Source: Oikopleura dioica (lineage: Eukaryota > Chordata > Appendicularia > Copelata > Oikopleuridae). From it: 64,000 bases of DNA. Below, one piece after another: positions 21,097 to 32,274 of this stretch. Both the position numbers and the translations under genes were made by a program. Position 1 is the stretch's first letter. Each line of letters opens with the position of its first letter. Under the pieces are notes generated by a model. The model made no database searches and had not been told where the DNA came from. It saw only the letters and a list, made by a program, of their open reading frames with translations. The stretch covers positions 5,523,001 to 5,587,000 of the forward strand of contig OU015567.1 of the NCBI GenBank assembly GCA_907165135.1, read 5' to 3'.

Positions 21097-21910
21097 CTAG
21101 CGCTTGAATGTTGTGATCAGATCGGAGCGTAGCGCGCGCGCATGGGGCGCCATGAATCTTGTACGCAAACTTGACCAGTTTTTCCCCCATTCATCATGTT
21201 CTTTATTGGAATCACTCGCCGGGACAAGCGAAAACAAACCAATCTGAATGTTATTATCTCCATTAACGGATTCTCGATCTAACAAGTGCTGACCTACAAA
21301 TTGGAGGCCAAATTCTCCAAAAATATCTTTCCCATGTTTTTGCCGATAAATAACGTTGAGACACCCTTATTTGATTTCATCAAAACAAAGAATAAAACTT
21401 TAATTAAGGGAGTCACTATCTTAAAAAAAATTTAAATTTACATTTCAAATCGATGTTAAGAATGTGACACCCTTATTTTTTGAGCTTGTTTTTGTTATAA
21501 TAATAAAAGAAAATAAGGGTATCCCTTTGTTGATTTTCGTCATAAATTCGTCAGATTTCTTTGTAATGACATCACCAAATCGCTTACATAATCAAGTTCC
21601 CTTAGTAATCTGCACTTACTTAGAAGTCGTTTGGCCATAAAATCCTTCTCATTGCCAATTATCAGTCTGCTTCAGGTCAAGGACCTCCGTATTGATGGAT
21701 TAGCTCGCGTTCGCGCTTACTCAGATCTTTCAAATTGTTGAAATAACTTTGAATCAACAATTTTTTCCTTAACTTATCACTTTTTTCTTCCAACAACATA
21801 CAGTTTTTGACCTTTTTACAGTCACTGCTTGTCCTAATGAATAAGCTCTTTCTCCATTCCTTCAACTCAGACAGAAAGATCTTTCGCAACTTCATCCGAC
21901 GTCGACTCAT
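21097..21910 (-). CDS. unknown small protein, 140 aa
   Basis: Exon 1 (21910-21685) begins MSRRRMKLRKIFLSELKEW and is rich in Lys and Leu. Exon 2 (21293-21097) is joined in phase across a 391-bp GT-AG intron and ends RSDLITTFKR. There is no signal peptide or membrane segment; the first half looks helical and basic. The stop lies only about 20 bp from the start codon of the C-type lectin gene downstream, so the two could share a transcript or be spliced separately. No family recognised. Confidence 0.5.
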
Positions 21911-22065
21911 CCTCTAAAAGACGGTCTAAACGATCAATCACCTAATCGTCTCACCGAAAACGTGGCTGTTATAAATTACTCGAGTAATTGTCAATTGTCG
22001 CCCGATTAAAGTGTCTATAAGAAAGTCTCCTCCAAAAGATGAAATAGTTTTCCTGAGACGAAAAA

Positions 22066-22458
22066 ATGAAGCTTTTCAGATTTTTCGGAGTTTTTTGCGC
22101 CGCTTTTGCTCAAGCGGATGAAACTGATGAGCCGCTCAATGCGCTGGCTGTTGAAGTCGAGGATTTTAAATTTCTCATTGATGATATTTTGCGATCGAGA
22201 GACCAGGAATCAAAACATCTTACAGTAAGTTTTCTTGCTCCTGCAGCTCCTGTCTATTGAAACTTTAAGGCGCGAATAATCGAATTGGAAGATAAACTGG
22301 CGCAACAGCAGATGCTCTACTACCAGGCGAAACTCAAACAATCAGGAATCACCGAAGAAGTCGTCAAAGAAGCTTCCTCGAAGCAGGAAAAAGAAGACAA
22401 CAACGAATTCGGGCCAAATTATCAAGGAATTCTTGATTTTTTCAATGAAGGTTTTTGA
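22066..22458 (+). CDS. small secreted helical protein, 115 aa
   Basis: Exon 1 (22066-22224) opens with a signal peptide, MKLFRFFGVFCAAFAQA, then an acidic segment. Exon 2 (22270-22458) follows a 45-bp GT-AG intron in phase 0 and encodes a heptad-like helix (RIIELEDKLAQQQMLYYQAK) ending LDFFNEGF. No cysteines in the mature part. The family is not recognised. The gene lies head-to-head with the one at 21097-21910, about 155 bp apart, so a shared promoter region is likely. Confidence 0.6.
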
Positions 22459-22607
22459 ATGAATAAATAAATCTCGAAATCATTTTTTTATATAGTCAAC
22501 TGATAAATGTTATTGCAATATTTATTGGGATGCTTTTTATGATAGAGCGTTTATCATACTCATACTATTAAATAAATAATAATAAATTATTCGAAGACTT
22601 TGGCTTT

Positions 22608-24280
22608 CTAGAGGTCAAAGATCATGTTAGCCACGGACTCATCTTGGCTTTCTCGCTGGACACCTCGATCTTGTCCAAGTTGTATAAGCGCTCTAGAATT
22701 GGAAATTGATTTTGAAAAACATAAAAAATCGTCAACCTCATCGTTTCACGCATAAAATCGGCTTTTTCTATTGAAGATTTGTGTTGTTCGTCAATGTTAT
22801 CAAGTCGTTTTTTGAGCTGATCTGTTAGTCGAACACTTTGATCTGATAGACCCTTGAGTTCCGAAGTGACGTCTTTATGCTCGTCAGAATCGTCGGTGAG
22901 CTTTTCAAGAGCGGATTGAAGAAGGCGGATCTGAAACGAATAACATGAAAATTTGATAACAAAAAAAGCGAGCTTACAGTTTCTCTAGATTCTTTCAGAA
23001 CATCGATGCTTTCTTTCCTTTTCTCTCCAGCGCGAGAACTTGACCGAGAGAAAGTTAGATGTAAGTTAGATAAATTTATTGAAAAGCTTACTCTAAGGAT
23101 GATGGACCGGAAGCTTCTTCTCTGGCGATTTCTGGCTCGCTGAAGATGTAGCGCAACTCATTCACTATCTGAAAGAAAGCTATAGAATTGCGAGGAAAAA
23201 TAAGGTAGTTTCCTCACCTCGAGTTTGGCCCGTTCTTCAGCAGTCCAGTCATCTTCTATCTCCAGATTTTCGATTTTCTCAACAAGGGAGTCTCCGAGAC
23301 TCATATCTAGAACGATCAGTAAATCCATCTGCAGGCCACATTATACCTTGAATTTCAGAATCTGAAGATCTTCTTCCCGAGTTCATTAATTTTTCCTCCA
23401 AAACTCTGATCTTTCTCTTCAGCTCTCTGATTTCCTCTTCGTACAATTCGCATTCTGCGCGGCTCTGATCCAAATGACTTTGAAGTTCATCTGCTCTTGA
23501 GCTCATCGATGCCTGCATCTCTTCCTGCTTCTCAATCTTGTCGAGAGCGGAAGTGTATTCGGTCATGAGTTTGTCATGCTCATCCTTGGATTTTGCCGTT
23601 GCTTCTTTCAGAACTTCGAGTTCTTTTTGCTGCAAGGAGAGTTTCTTTCGAGCTGAATAATTGTAACAAAAGATGGCTAAAATCGACGTTACCTTGTTTG
23701 AGATCATGCTCAGTTTCTTCATGCTCTCGTTTAAGCTGATCCAGTTCGTAGGAGAGCCGGTTGTTTTCATTATCTGTGACGTTCATTTCATCTCTTTTTT
23801 TCAACAATTAAATGATTTCATAAGGTAAGTATTGCATACCTGACTCTTACAAGCTGATCAGAAATGCTTTCCTTTATTTTGTCGAGTTCGGTCAGTTTTT
23901 GCTGCTGGAGAGCAACGTCTTCCTCAAGGAGATTTTTTTCGTTTTCCAAGTTTTTTCTATTCAGTTTTTGTGTGTCTAGCTGATTTTTTAGGTTGTTTTT
24001 CTCATCTTTTGTTTTTTTAAGTTGATTGCCAAGAGATTCAATTTTAGCCTTCAAATGAGAGAATGCTCCGAGATTATTTTCAAGATCTGTAAGAATCGGT
24101 GCGAGTTCTCTATCAACCTCTTCGTAGTCTTCAGTGAATTCTGGGATAATGAATAAAATGTTTACATTAAGTTCGGATACTTTTATACTGTTGACTTTCG
24201 AAAAATTCTTTCGGAGTGCTTCCCACGGAAGAATTCTTCAGTGTCTTATTGGAATCGCTTGATTTTGAAGAAGTGGACAT
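22608..24280 (-). CDS. coiled-coil protein, partial paralogue of the giant gene
   Basis: The gene starts at 24280 (MSTSSKSSDSNKTL) and ends at 22608 (DESVANMIFDL) with about nine exons and short introns. From ENNRLSYELDQLKREHEE onward it matches the 3' part of the giant coiled-coil gene (about 45040-46223), including intron positions and even intron sequence (GGTAACGTCGATTT at one donor). The last residues correspond to DESVASMTFDL there. It is therefore an inverted segmental copy of the giant gene's 3' end that acquired its own start. Coding potential is intact where checked, so it is probably functional, perhaps competing for the same partners. Confidence 0.7.
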
Positions 24281-25215
24281 CTTGCTCTCTTGATCTGAAC
24301 ATAAAAAATCGCTCCCAGAAGACTGTAAGAAGAAAAAGTACCTCTCGAATACGAAGAGTTTCCGCGAATCAGAAGGAAAGTGTGTGGTTTTTGACATTTT
24401 AAAATACATAGATAAATAATGGAAAATTCTGGTTGCTTGGTATATTTTCGACAGTTCTCCTTTCTCCTCCAATTTCAAATATGCAAATATATAATTATGC
24501 ATGCAGAACTCGTTAATTCTTTTTGTTCGTTTATTTTTAATAAAAATGTACAAGACTTAAGAATAAGAAAATGATCTTATTATTAAAGAGAACAATTATG
24601 GCAAAGCAGTTGCATTGACAAGTGTCCAGAGAAACTGAGGGTTGTTTTCATCGAAAGGAACAACTTTTATCGACTTCATTCAAATTTCAGTTCCCAATTC
24701 GTAGTCTTTTTTTAGCGCCCTGAATAGTCGGCTTTTAGATCAATCGCTCCCGTCGAAAGGTGCAAACTCCTGCTGAAACTGCTCCGAAATGAAATTTGTG
24801 TGATAATCACTAGTTTTTCGAATTTATAAAATGATTTTATACAAAAGACTTTCTTGCAGAATTTCAAATATTATCCATCCTATAAAGGTGATTTCACCAC
24901 CTGAGGAAGAATTTTCTGGAGAATTTTATAACAAGTTCAGTTTCAAAAAACATTAGCGTGCGCCATTATCTCAGTGGGTGCCCGCTATGACCAAGTACTC
25001 GAAATCAGATGCAAATAACACCGGCTGATTAACACAAAAATTCCCGCAAGAAGCTGATTTATGTTTGCTACAGCCAATAATCTTAAATAAATGGATCAAA
25101 AGTGGCTTTTGTCAATGAATTTTTAAAAAAACGTGTAAGAAAAAATTGGTGGTACTGTCGAAAACCCTCTCCGTTTTTTACCTTCCAGGATCATTAACTG
25201 TAGATTCAAATCAAA
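24281..25215. other. intergenic, no gene seen
   Basis: About 0.9 kb of AT-rich sequence between two leftward genes. No supported open frames or RNA motifs. It precedes a long palindrome. Confidence 0.35.
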
Positions 25216-25318
25216 AGAGGCGATTTTCTGGCAGTTAGATTTTCTGGCAGTGCCAGAAAATCGCCTCTGCCAGAAAGTCTAACTGCCAGAAAATCTAACT
25301 GCCAGAAAATCGCCTCTC
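25216..25318. repeat. palindromic repeat of TTTTCTGGCAG units
   Basis: GGCGATTTTCTGGCAG and TTAGATTTTCTGGCAG are followed by their complements CTGCCAGAAAATCGCC and CTGCCAGAAAATCTAA in several copies, so nearly the whole stretch can fold on itself. It could be the remains of a hairpin transposon. Confidence 0.7.
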
Positions 25319-25426
25319 TCCATCATTTCAACTTCGCCTCTCCAAGCAAGCTCTTGTCCTTTAATTGAAGCTCTTTATTAAATTTTTCGCTTTGTAAACT
25401 ACCTTTACTATCAGTGACTGTCGTTT

Positions 25427-26970
25427 TTATCCACCAATTATCACAATCAGGGCCCTTAATGAATTATAATCAAATTTTTTTCCGCCAAAATCATGATTTA
25501 CTCCGCATGCTTTTTGAAGTTTCCAAGTTTGCAAAAAACCAGCTCTTCCGACTTCTTCATGTTTGACTTCATCTCCCAAATCAAGCATATCTAGAATCAA
25601 TGTTCAATAAAAAGTACTGTCAGACTGACAGTGTCAGTGTGAGTATTCGCGAACCTTTTGCAAAACTAGCTCGACAATTGCCTTGTCCTCCACAGCCATG
25701 ACTGTTGATGAAGTACTCATTCAATTTATAAGTCGGTTCGATTTCCAAATGATGAATCTCAATTTCAGGCGTTGTCAGCATAAATGGATTGTAGGGGTTT
25801 CCGCAAGTGACAGTGAACTTATTTTTTTTCTCAATTTTCCAATGATTTCAATAATTCTACCTCATTGTTGTTATTGTTCAAAAATCCAACAAGTTGATTA
25901 TAGAAGCATCTTGGTCCATCCTCCATCTCAATGCAGACATCTTCGCAGTCCATTTCATAACAGCTGTTTGTCACAGGAGGAAGTTCTTCGCAAAGCTCTC
26001 CCGTAATGTCTTCTGGGCATTGACATTCAAATGAGTCATCTCCAGTATTAACGCAGACTCCCCCATTTTGGCAAGGAAGATGCATGCAAGGATAAGATTC
26101 GCATCTATCTCCAGTATGGAATTCTGGGCACTTGCAGATGTAATCATCGCCGACCATACTGCACTCGCCATAATTGAAACATGCTGGGGGAAGATTCGAA
26201 TCGTCATTTTCACACGGAGTTATTGAGCAATCTCGGCCAGCGAAAAGCTCACTTGGACACTCGCAGCTCCAAATGGCTCCGACAAAACTGCACTCTCCGT
26301 ACTCACAGGGTTCAGAAGAGCAAGGTGTTGTCTCACAATTGTTGCCTGAAATGCCGATGGGACAAGAGCAAGAATACTGTTCCCCATCTGCATTGCAAGT
26401 TCCGCCATTTTGACAAGGATTATTCTTACAAGGATTTGTGCCCTCTTCGATGCACGGGCAGGATTTGACCTCCAGCTGGTACGCTTTGCAACATTCTTCC
26501 ATGCAGATGAGACTTGGAGGGCAGCTCTTGATGCAATTATTTTGATCCTCCAAGGCGTTTTCAATGCATTGTTTGTAATTTTCATTGTTGATCTCAGCTT
26601 CGTAACATTCGCAGAGGGGATGGGAGCAACCCTTGCAGCCGAGGGGGCAATTCAGGCCACATGGGCATGATGAATCGCAAGCTTGGCAAAATCAGTTTAT
26701 CAAACGGTGCTGATGAAACTCACCTCCAAAATCAACGCGACACTGATTCTGACAGAGTGTTTGGTCACCACATCCGGCAAGACAGTCAATGTATTCAATC
26801 CGACAACCATGGAGACACACATCATGGATATCAGTGTCACTTATTCATTGCTCAAATCATAATAGAAAATGCTCTTACATGCAGTTGTCTTTCAAAATAT
26901 CCTTCATCCATTGATTCTGAAGCGCCAAAATTCCGAAAAAACTCGAAAAATTAATAATAAGCCGAGTCAT
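25427..26970 (-). CDS. secreted EGF-repeat protein
   Basis: The gene starts at 26970 ([17 protein letters not shown]). Two cysteine-rich exons follow, then a long exon (about 26685-25862) with about four EGF-like modules, for example [24 protein letters not shown]-like and [16 protein letters not shown] modules are about 40-residue, three-disulfide units that bind partners outside the cell. After a 45-bp intron comes a non-EGF region with CGNPYNPF and CGGQGNC. A last exon ends ALIVIIGG at 25427. No membrane segment, so a secreted matrix or signalling protein is likely. The C-terminal part is not recognised. Intron phases agree throughout. Confidence 0.75.
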
Positions 26971-28060
26971 TTTTTTTCTCTCTGACCATTTAATTGACTC
27001 GCGTGTTTTTGATGCTCTTTGATGAGCTTGATATTTAGTTTATTCAAATTTTGCCCTTTTCAAAGATACATTTTCTTGACTGTTTTCGGTCAAATTAATA
27101 TAAAAGAAAAAATCATCAGAAATAGAAAAAGGAAAAATTGATCGCTACGTTCCAAAACGATGTCCCTCGGGAAAGTAAAATGAGGATTAAAAAGATGAAT
27201 GAAATTATAAGTTCGTATTTGTTTCTGCTCGAGCAACCAATAAGGATATACAGCTTTAAAAATTTATACCGGCAGGCACTGTTGATATAGCGCGTCCCCG
27301 CACGACTTGTACCTTGCCAGCTTCATCGGCCATTCTGCTTTACTAAATGATAAAACAAGAAAGAGAGCCACTTAGCAATTAGTTGTTAATAATAGAGAAG
27401 CTTTATTTATCTTTTTGCTGAGAGTGAAGAAACCCAATGGACTGAGATTTTTTTTTTTCAAAAAGAAGGAGAAAAAATAGAGGAGGAGAAAAAAAATGTC
27501 GTTTATGCATGGTTCGCCCGGCGCAAGTCTTCAGAAAATGGTTAAACTCAAGCTTTTTTATGCTGATTTCCTTTTTACGCCGTATACCCTTAAGTTTGAT
27601 ACCTACGAATTACCCAAAGGGAAGCGATGATAGAGCAAGGAATAATCTAAAAGTTGCAATTAAGATTAAGGGTCTACCTTAAATAGTTTCGGGAAAAATC
27701 CAAATAACTCTGTATAGGCCCTTAAAAAAGTCTAATTCATATTTAACCAAAAGAAGCTGGAGATCGATTCTTGTCTACGTAAGTAATTTTAAGAATTCAT
27801 TAAATCTACCTTTTTCTCTTTTCATTATTTTTTATCAAAAACCCTCTTCTCAAAAATTCTCTATTTGATCATCAAATTGCGTCTAAAACGGTCGAGAATC
27901 GACAAGCAATTAATAAACCGATAAAATTGGCTTCCTCCACCAAAAAAGCGGTTAGCAATTTCAATGAAACTCGCATTTTCCAAAAGGCGATATTTGTGAA
28001 TGCTGAAAAGCCGACCAGCGCGAGATATTTTTAACGTTTTGCACGACAACCAAGATCAGC
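26971..28060. other. intergenic, no firm gene
   Basis: The upstream region of the EGF gene. A 44-codon open frame at 27496 (+) and a short minus-strand MADEAGK start near 27333 were seen but lack support. Purine-rich runs precede 27496. Confidence 0.3.
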
Positions 28061-28258
28061 ATGATCAAATCGAGGTTTCTGCGTATAGTTGTGAGTTTTT
28101 CGGCGAAGCGGGAATCAAGGAAGAGAATTTTAGTTTTACTCAATTTAGTGATTGCGATTTTGATCATGTTCCTGACTGCGCTGGCGCTCGAAGCGATCGG
28201 AGATTATTTGAGGATAAGAAAGTACAGCTCGTATAAATACACGATTACGAATATTTGA
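28061..28258 (+). CDS. small single-pass membrane protein, 65 aa
   Basis: An uninterrupted frame with a basic N-terminus (KSRFLRIVVSFSAKRESRKR), one long hydrophobic segment (LVLLNLVIAILIMFLTALAL) and a polar tail. This is the layout of a type II or signal-anchor membrane micropeptide. No family recognised. AATAAAAG lies about 15 bp beyond the stop. Confidence 0.45.
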   Translation: MIKSRFLRIVVSFSAKRESRKRILVLLNLVIAILIMFLTALALEAIGDYLRIRKYSSYKYTITNI

Positions 28259-28337
28259 GGCATTTTCTGTAAATAATAAAAGTCTTAAAAGTCTTCCAAA
28301 ACGAAAAAGTTCAATTTTATTCGGAAAAAAAAACGAA

Positions 28338-28408
28338 AAAGCCTGAGTCAGGGCCAAAAAGATCTTTACTCAAAAGCCAAAAAGCCTGACTCAGGATTTT
28401 TTCAGGAG
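28338..28408. mobile_element. CTGGGCT-family MITE, degenerate
   Basis: Only the inner arms remain: GCCTGAGTCAGGGCC and GCCTGACTCAGG, with a roughly 35-bp loop. It lies between two small genes. Confidence 0.6.
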
Positions 28409-28450
28409 AAAGAAAAAATAGCAAGTACGAATCTTTATTCAAAAAGAAAA

Positions 28451-28695
28451 TTAAAAGTACCCAAAAAGTGGTCCAAACTCATTTTTCTTCGGTTGATGGT
28501 TAAGTTTGTGAGAAGCGTCTATTTTGTTGTCATGATCGCCGTGTTCGTCGTTGACAACATCCAAATTCAGCTCTACAGAGATTTTATAAAAGGCCTTTTT
28601 GGATTCTTACCAGCGCCGGGATGACTTTTTATGAACGAGTACGGAGTCGCACAAAGAACGAGAAAGAAGAAAAATGAAAAAAGAAAAACTTTCAT
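28451..28695 (-). CDS. small secreted peptide, 68 aa
   Basis: Exon 1 (28695-28611) encodes MKVFLFSFFFFLVLCATPYS, a strong signal peptide. A 38-bp GT-AG intron (28573-28610) separates it in phase 1 from exon 2 (28572-28451), which encodes a His/Asp/Lys-rich mature part ending FGPLFGYF. No cysteines in the mature peptide. The opposite strand also has a hydrophobic open frame, but the spliced minus-strand gene fits much better. Function unknown; a neuropeptide-like or structural peptide is possible. Confidence 0.6.
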
Positions 28696-29310
28696 ATTTG
28701 GAGAAAGAGTCTGAGGAATTTATTCATTGAGCTCTCTTTTATATCGGTAGAACACCGCTATTTTTTCAGACAAAGAAAATATGTCAAAAAATATTTATAA
28801 AGGAAAAACAAGGCATCGAAACAACTGCTCTGGGGTCATTAGAAATTATCTCCGTCAGTTGACGAGAAAGTTCATTAAAAAATCCTTTTTTTTATTTCTA
28901 TCAACCATATTGTCATTATTAATGATTTTTCGTCAAATTATGAACACGACTTTATCACTTGTTTTCATGTTTATAAAAAAGTGCTGCGTTCTGATGTAAC
29001 TTTGAGCGATGCATCAACCTCACGGGACCCGTCTGAGATTACCGCTTTAGAAAAGGTTATCAGGAAACCGCTCACGCGCAAGCTGCATGCCGCATATCGA
29101 AACTGCCCGCGGTGGTGTTGCTTCAAAATGCAGCAGCCTTTTCTTAGCTGCTCTGAATTTCAAAGCCGAAAATTAACAAATCAGAATTCTGACTCAGAAA
29201 AATATTCTGACTCTTAGCTGTCGTGTCTAGACACCTGTCACTCAATTGTCAAAAATTGCTTTAGGGGGGCTTTATTTGTTACAGAATTTTGAAAGAATTT
29301 TGAAAGATTC
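28696..29310. other. intergenic, no firm gene
   Basis: A 72-codon frame at 28781 (+) contains hydrophobic residues but sits in AT-rich sequence without support. Otherwise nothing is seen. Confidence 0.3.
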
Positions 29311-29850
29311 TCAAGAAGAATAGTTGAAATCTTCTAATAAATGGTTGGTCGACCAGTGCTCCCAGCATTCGTACAGGCCGTCTTGATAGAAACACTGAAA
29401 GAAAAATTAAGATTTAACGTGGTGACACCCTTAATTCTTGACCAAAAAAGGAAAAAAAGTAAGCTTTTGAGTTCCACCTGTTTGATTTTTTCTTTTCTAA
29501 TCGACAACTTTGGATAATTCGGATTTCTCAAGCAATAAATCTCCACTTCTGTCCACCCTCTATCCGACCAGGGCAGTTTTTTCTTGCACATGCTGCCATT
29601 TCGAATTGGTTCCTGGCAGGGAAGCGCTGCTCCAGTATTTCCATAGCAAAAGTCTCCCTTTTGCCAAGTAAAGGTCCACTTAGGTTCGGGCCCCTTATAA
29701 ACCGTTGGTCCTGGAATGTTCGCTCTCTGAGCAGGTGGCAGTGCGGGACGGGTCGGAACGGGCCTTGAAAGGGTTGGAAAAGGGCCGGAAAAGGGAAGAA
29801 TACCTTTGATTCTGGAAAGAGCGCAGCGTTGTTTTCGGATAATTCCGCAT
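29311..29850 (-). CDS. cysteine- and tryptophan-rich protein, 5' end uncertain
   Basis: Three exons are clear: about 29850-29804 (ending ALSRIK), 29710-29478 and 29394-29311. The middle exon contains GDFCYGNTGAALPCQEP, CKKKLPW and EIYCLRNPNYP. The last exon ends CFYQDGLYECWEHW and a short tail. The even spread of cysteines suggests a disulfide-bonded extracellular domain. The first exon with the start codon and signal peptide could not be fixed. No family recognised. Confidence 0.5.
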
Positions 29851-30676
29851 TCGTGGCGGCCCTCTGTTTTTGTTTTCAGTCAGCAAACGAGCCCGGAGAT
29901 AAGTGCTTAAAAGACGTGTTTAGATGTTTGCACTGAAAATGAAGGATTCTGAGTTTGATATGGATTCCATGTTTTCTCATTTGTAAAATTGGTTGTCGAA
30001 ACTCTGGCTAATTTAATCTTGTTGGAGCTACTAATGAGGGACTACTTGTGAACGCATTTTTCGAAAACGAGGCTTTCGAGTTGCGAGTTATAATAAATTA
30101 ATTTTCCCATGGTCGATTTTGTTTAACCCATTTCGGCATAAATACCTGTACTTTGGTATTCGATTCGCAGTGTTTCTAAAACTGCTCTTCAAATTCCTCA
30201 ATCTCGCATTTCTCAAGCTTCCGTTGGAAAACTTCCTCATCCCAAACGATCGTTTATAGTATCCTTTTACATCTTTGAGAAGAAAAATATACAGAAATGA
30301 TTTTAAATTCATGATTTTCGTGCAGAAAAGAGGGCGGGGGCTTCGGAGCAGAATTTTTAACGCAGCGTGGATTTGTCTTCCGCATTGAATTTCAATCATC
30401 GGCTCAACTTATTATCAAGAAGAAAAAGAGAGAGATGTTGAAATTGGCGGTCACGTGTTCCGGCGGCCATCGAAAAAGTACGGCGCAGGAAAACTGACCC
30501 GAGGCCGAGTTCTAGCAACGTACCTTCGCTTTAAACTCAGCAAGCTCTTCCCGCGGCTCTTTTGGTTCCAGAACCAACTGGTTTGGTCTTCTCTACCGAC
30601 TCCTTGCGGCTCTAGAAGGTATAAAAACAGGAGAAAAGATCGAAAAATCGTCACAGACGAATAATTTGATAGAAAA
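29851..30676. promoter_or_regulatory. upstream region of the first tandem gene
   Basis: Holds a CACGTG E-box (30452-30457) in the context GAAATTGGCGGTCACGTG, which recurs before the second tandem gene. A TATA box, TATAAAA, lies at 30620-30626, about 50 bp before the start codon. A 103-codon minus-strand frame at 30088-30399 is unsupported. Confidence 0.55.
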
Positions 30677-31178
30677 ATGAAGCTTTTTGGATCTGCTCTC
30701 CTAGCCGTCACCCTCGCTGCCCGAGAAAAAGAGTAAGTTAACAGAGAAATTGACAATAGAAGACCCTTTTTTCTTTTCATTCTGGTGAAGTGTATTCATC
30801 GTCATTTCTAGTGCTGCCAGGCGATTGAACAAAATCAAGGGCCACACCGCCACCCTCATCGACCTCATGGACAACAACACCACCGCTTCCGACAAGAACG
30901 TCGGCCGAGTCCAGGCCTGGACCGACAAGCTCTTCAGCCAGCTTGAAGGGCTCGACCTCACCCGATGCGCTGCTGATGAAGTCGCCGAAGAAGACGATAC
31001 CGCCGTCTTCGATCAAGAAAACTACTGCAAGCTCGCCGGCCAGGTCCAGACCGCCCTCCGATCGTACCTCCGAACTTTCGTCTGCGTCGACTCCTACCCC
31101 AAGAAGAACTTCGAAAAGGCGTTCTCGAAGCGAACCAACCGAGTCCGAAACATCGCCGCCCGAGCTGGTGACTGTTAA
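30677..31178 (+). CDS. tandem secreted-protein family, copy 1 (140 aa)
   Basis: Exon 1 (30677-30732) encodes a signal peptide, MKLFGSALLAVTLAA. Exon 2 (30812-31178) follows a 79-bp intron in phase 2. The mature part is helical and hydrophilic (RRLNKIKGHTATLIDLMDNN) with four cysteines: one after LDLTR, one in YCKLAG, one in FVCVDSYPKKNF and one at the very end (AGDC). Exon 2 uses mostly C-ending codons, unlike most genes in the window, suggesting high expression. TATA and E-box elements lie upstream. No known family. Two very similar copies follow downstream. Confidence 0.8.
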
Positions 31179-31402
31179 TTTTTCATTGAAACTGTAACTG
31201 CCGACGATTGACTCTTGATTCACGGATTGCCAAACCTTTTCTTTATATTTTCTCTGCAAATAAAATGCGATAGCATTAATAAAGCAGATTTATTGAGACC
31301 CCGCGTAAAATGTCATGGTTAATGAAATTGGCGGTCACGTGTCCCTGCCGCAGCGATCGAATAAGTACGGCGTAAGAAAACAGACCTTGCGGCTTTAGAA
31401 GG

Positions 31403-31409
31403 TATAAAA
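31403..31409 (+). promoter_or_regulatory. TATA box of tandem copy 2
   Basis: TATAAAA in a context (AGAAGGTATAAAAAC) shared with copy 1, 50 bp before the start codon. A CACGTG box lies at 31336-31341. Confidence 0.6.
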
Positions 31410-31458
31410 ACGCTTCGAGAGATCGAAAAATCCTCACAGACGAATACTTTGATAAAAA

Positions 31459-31933
31459 ATGAAGCTTTTTGGATCTCTTCTTTTTGCTGTTTCCCTCGCT
31501 GGCCGTGAAAAAAAGTAAGTTTAGAGAAAATTTTCTCCTTGTGACATCCCTTCGAACCGTCTTTTCTAGTGCTGACAAGCGATTAAACAAGATCAAGGGT
31601 CTTACCGCCACCCTCATCGACCTCATGGACAACAACACCACCGCTTCCGACAAGAACGTTGGCCGAGTCACTGCTTGGACCGACAAGCTTTTCGCCCAAC
31701 TCGAGGGACTAGACCTAACTCCATGCACTTACGTTGCTCCCGAAGCAGACGATGTCGCCGGGTTCCAACAAGATGAATTCTGCAAGCTTGCCAGTCAGGT
31801 CCAAGGTGCTCTTCGATCGTACCTCCGAACCTTCGTCTGCGTCGACTCCTACCCTAAGAAGAACTTCGAAAAAGCCTTTTCCAAGCGAACCAACCGATTT
31901 CGAAACATCGCCTACCGAGCTGGAGACTGTTAA
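31459..31933 (+). CDS. tandem secreted-protein family, copy 2 (139 aa)
   Basis: Exon 1 (31459-31514) encodes MKLFGSLLFAVSLAG. Exon 2 (31570-31933) is joined across a 55-bp intron in the same phase as in copy 1. The conserved core (TASDKNVGRV, YLRTFVCVDSYPKKNFEKAF, C-terminal AGDC) is unchanged. The acidic segment after the first cysteine differs (TYVAPEADDVAGFQ). Codon choice is somewhat less C-biased than in copies 1 and 3. Promoter words are shared with copy 1, so the duplication unit included the promoter. Confidence 0.8.
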
Positions 31934-32274
31934 TTTTGAAAGGTATTGTAACTGCCGAAACAACGATTGATTCCCCGATTTTCAACCCTTTTCTTTATTT
32001 CATTTTCTGCAAATAAAATGGAAAAGCATTCAAAAAACAATTTTTCTTTTGAAAACATTTTTTATTTTTTCATCTTATTTCGAAAATTCTATTTCGAATT
32101 ATTCCGAAAGCCGCAGAAAAGAACCGTTTTACGGAAAATTAGGAGCGGTGACCCCGCAAAATGTTACGGCTCCGCGGGGCGCAGTTTACTATCTCCACCT
32201 AGCGAGCTCTGGAATCATAAAAACCCCGCGCGCTCGCAACTAAGTATCATTGATCAAAAAAACATACACTAAAA

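Noticed and set aside
27496-27630. 44-codon frame starting MSFMHGSPGASLQ
   Set aside because: No splice partner, signal peptide or motif; kept as intergenic.
28496-28624. 42-codon plus-strand frame with a hydrophobic start
   Set aside because: Antisense to a better supported spliced gene with a signal peptide on the minus strand.
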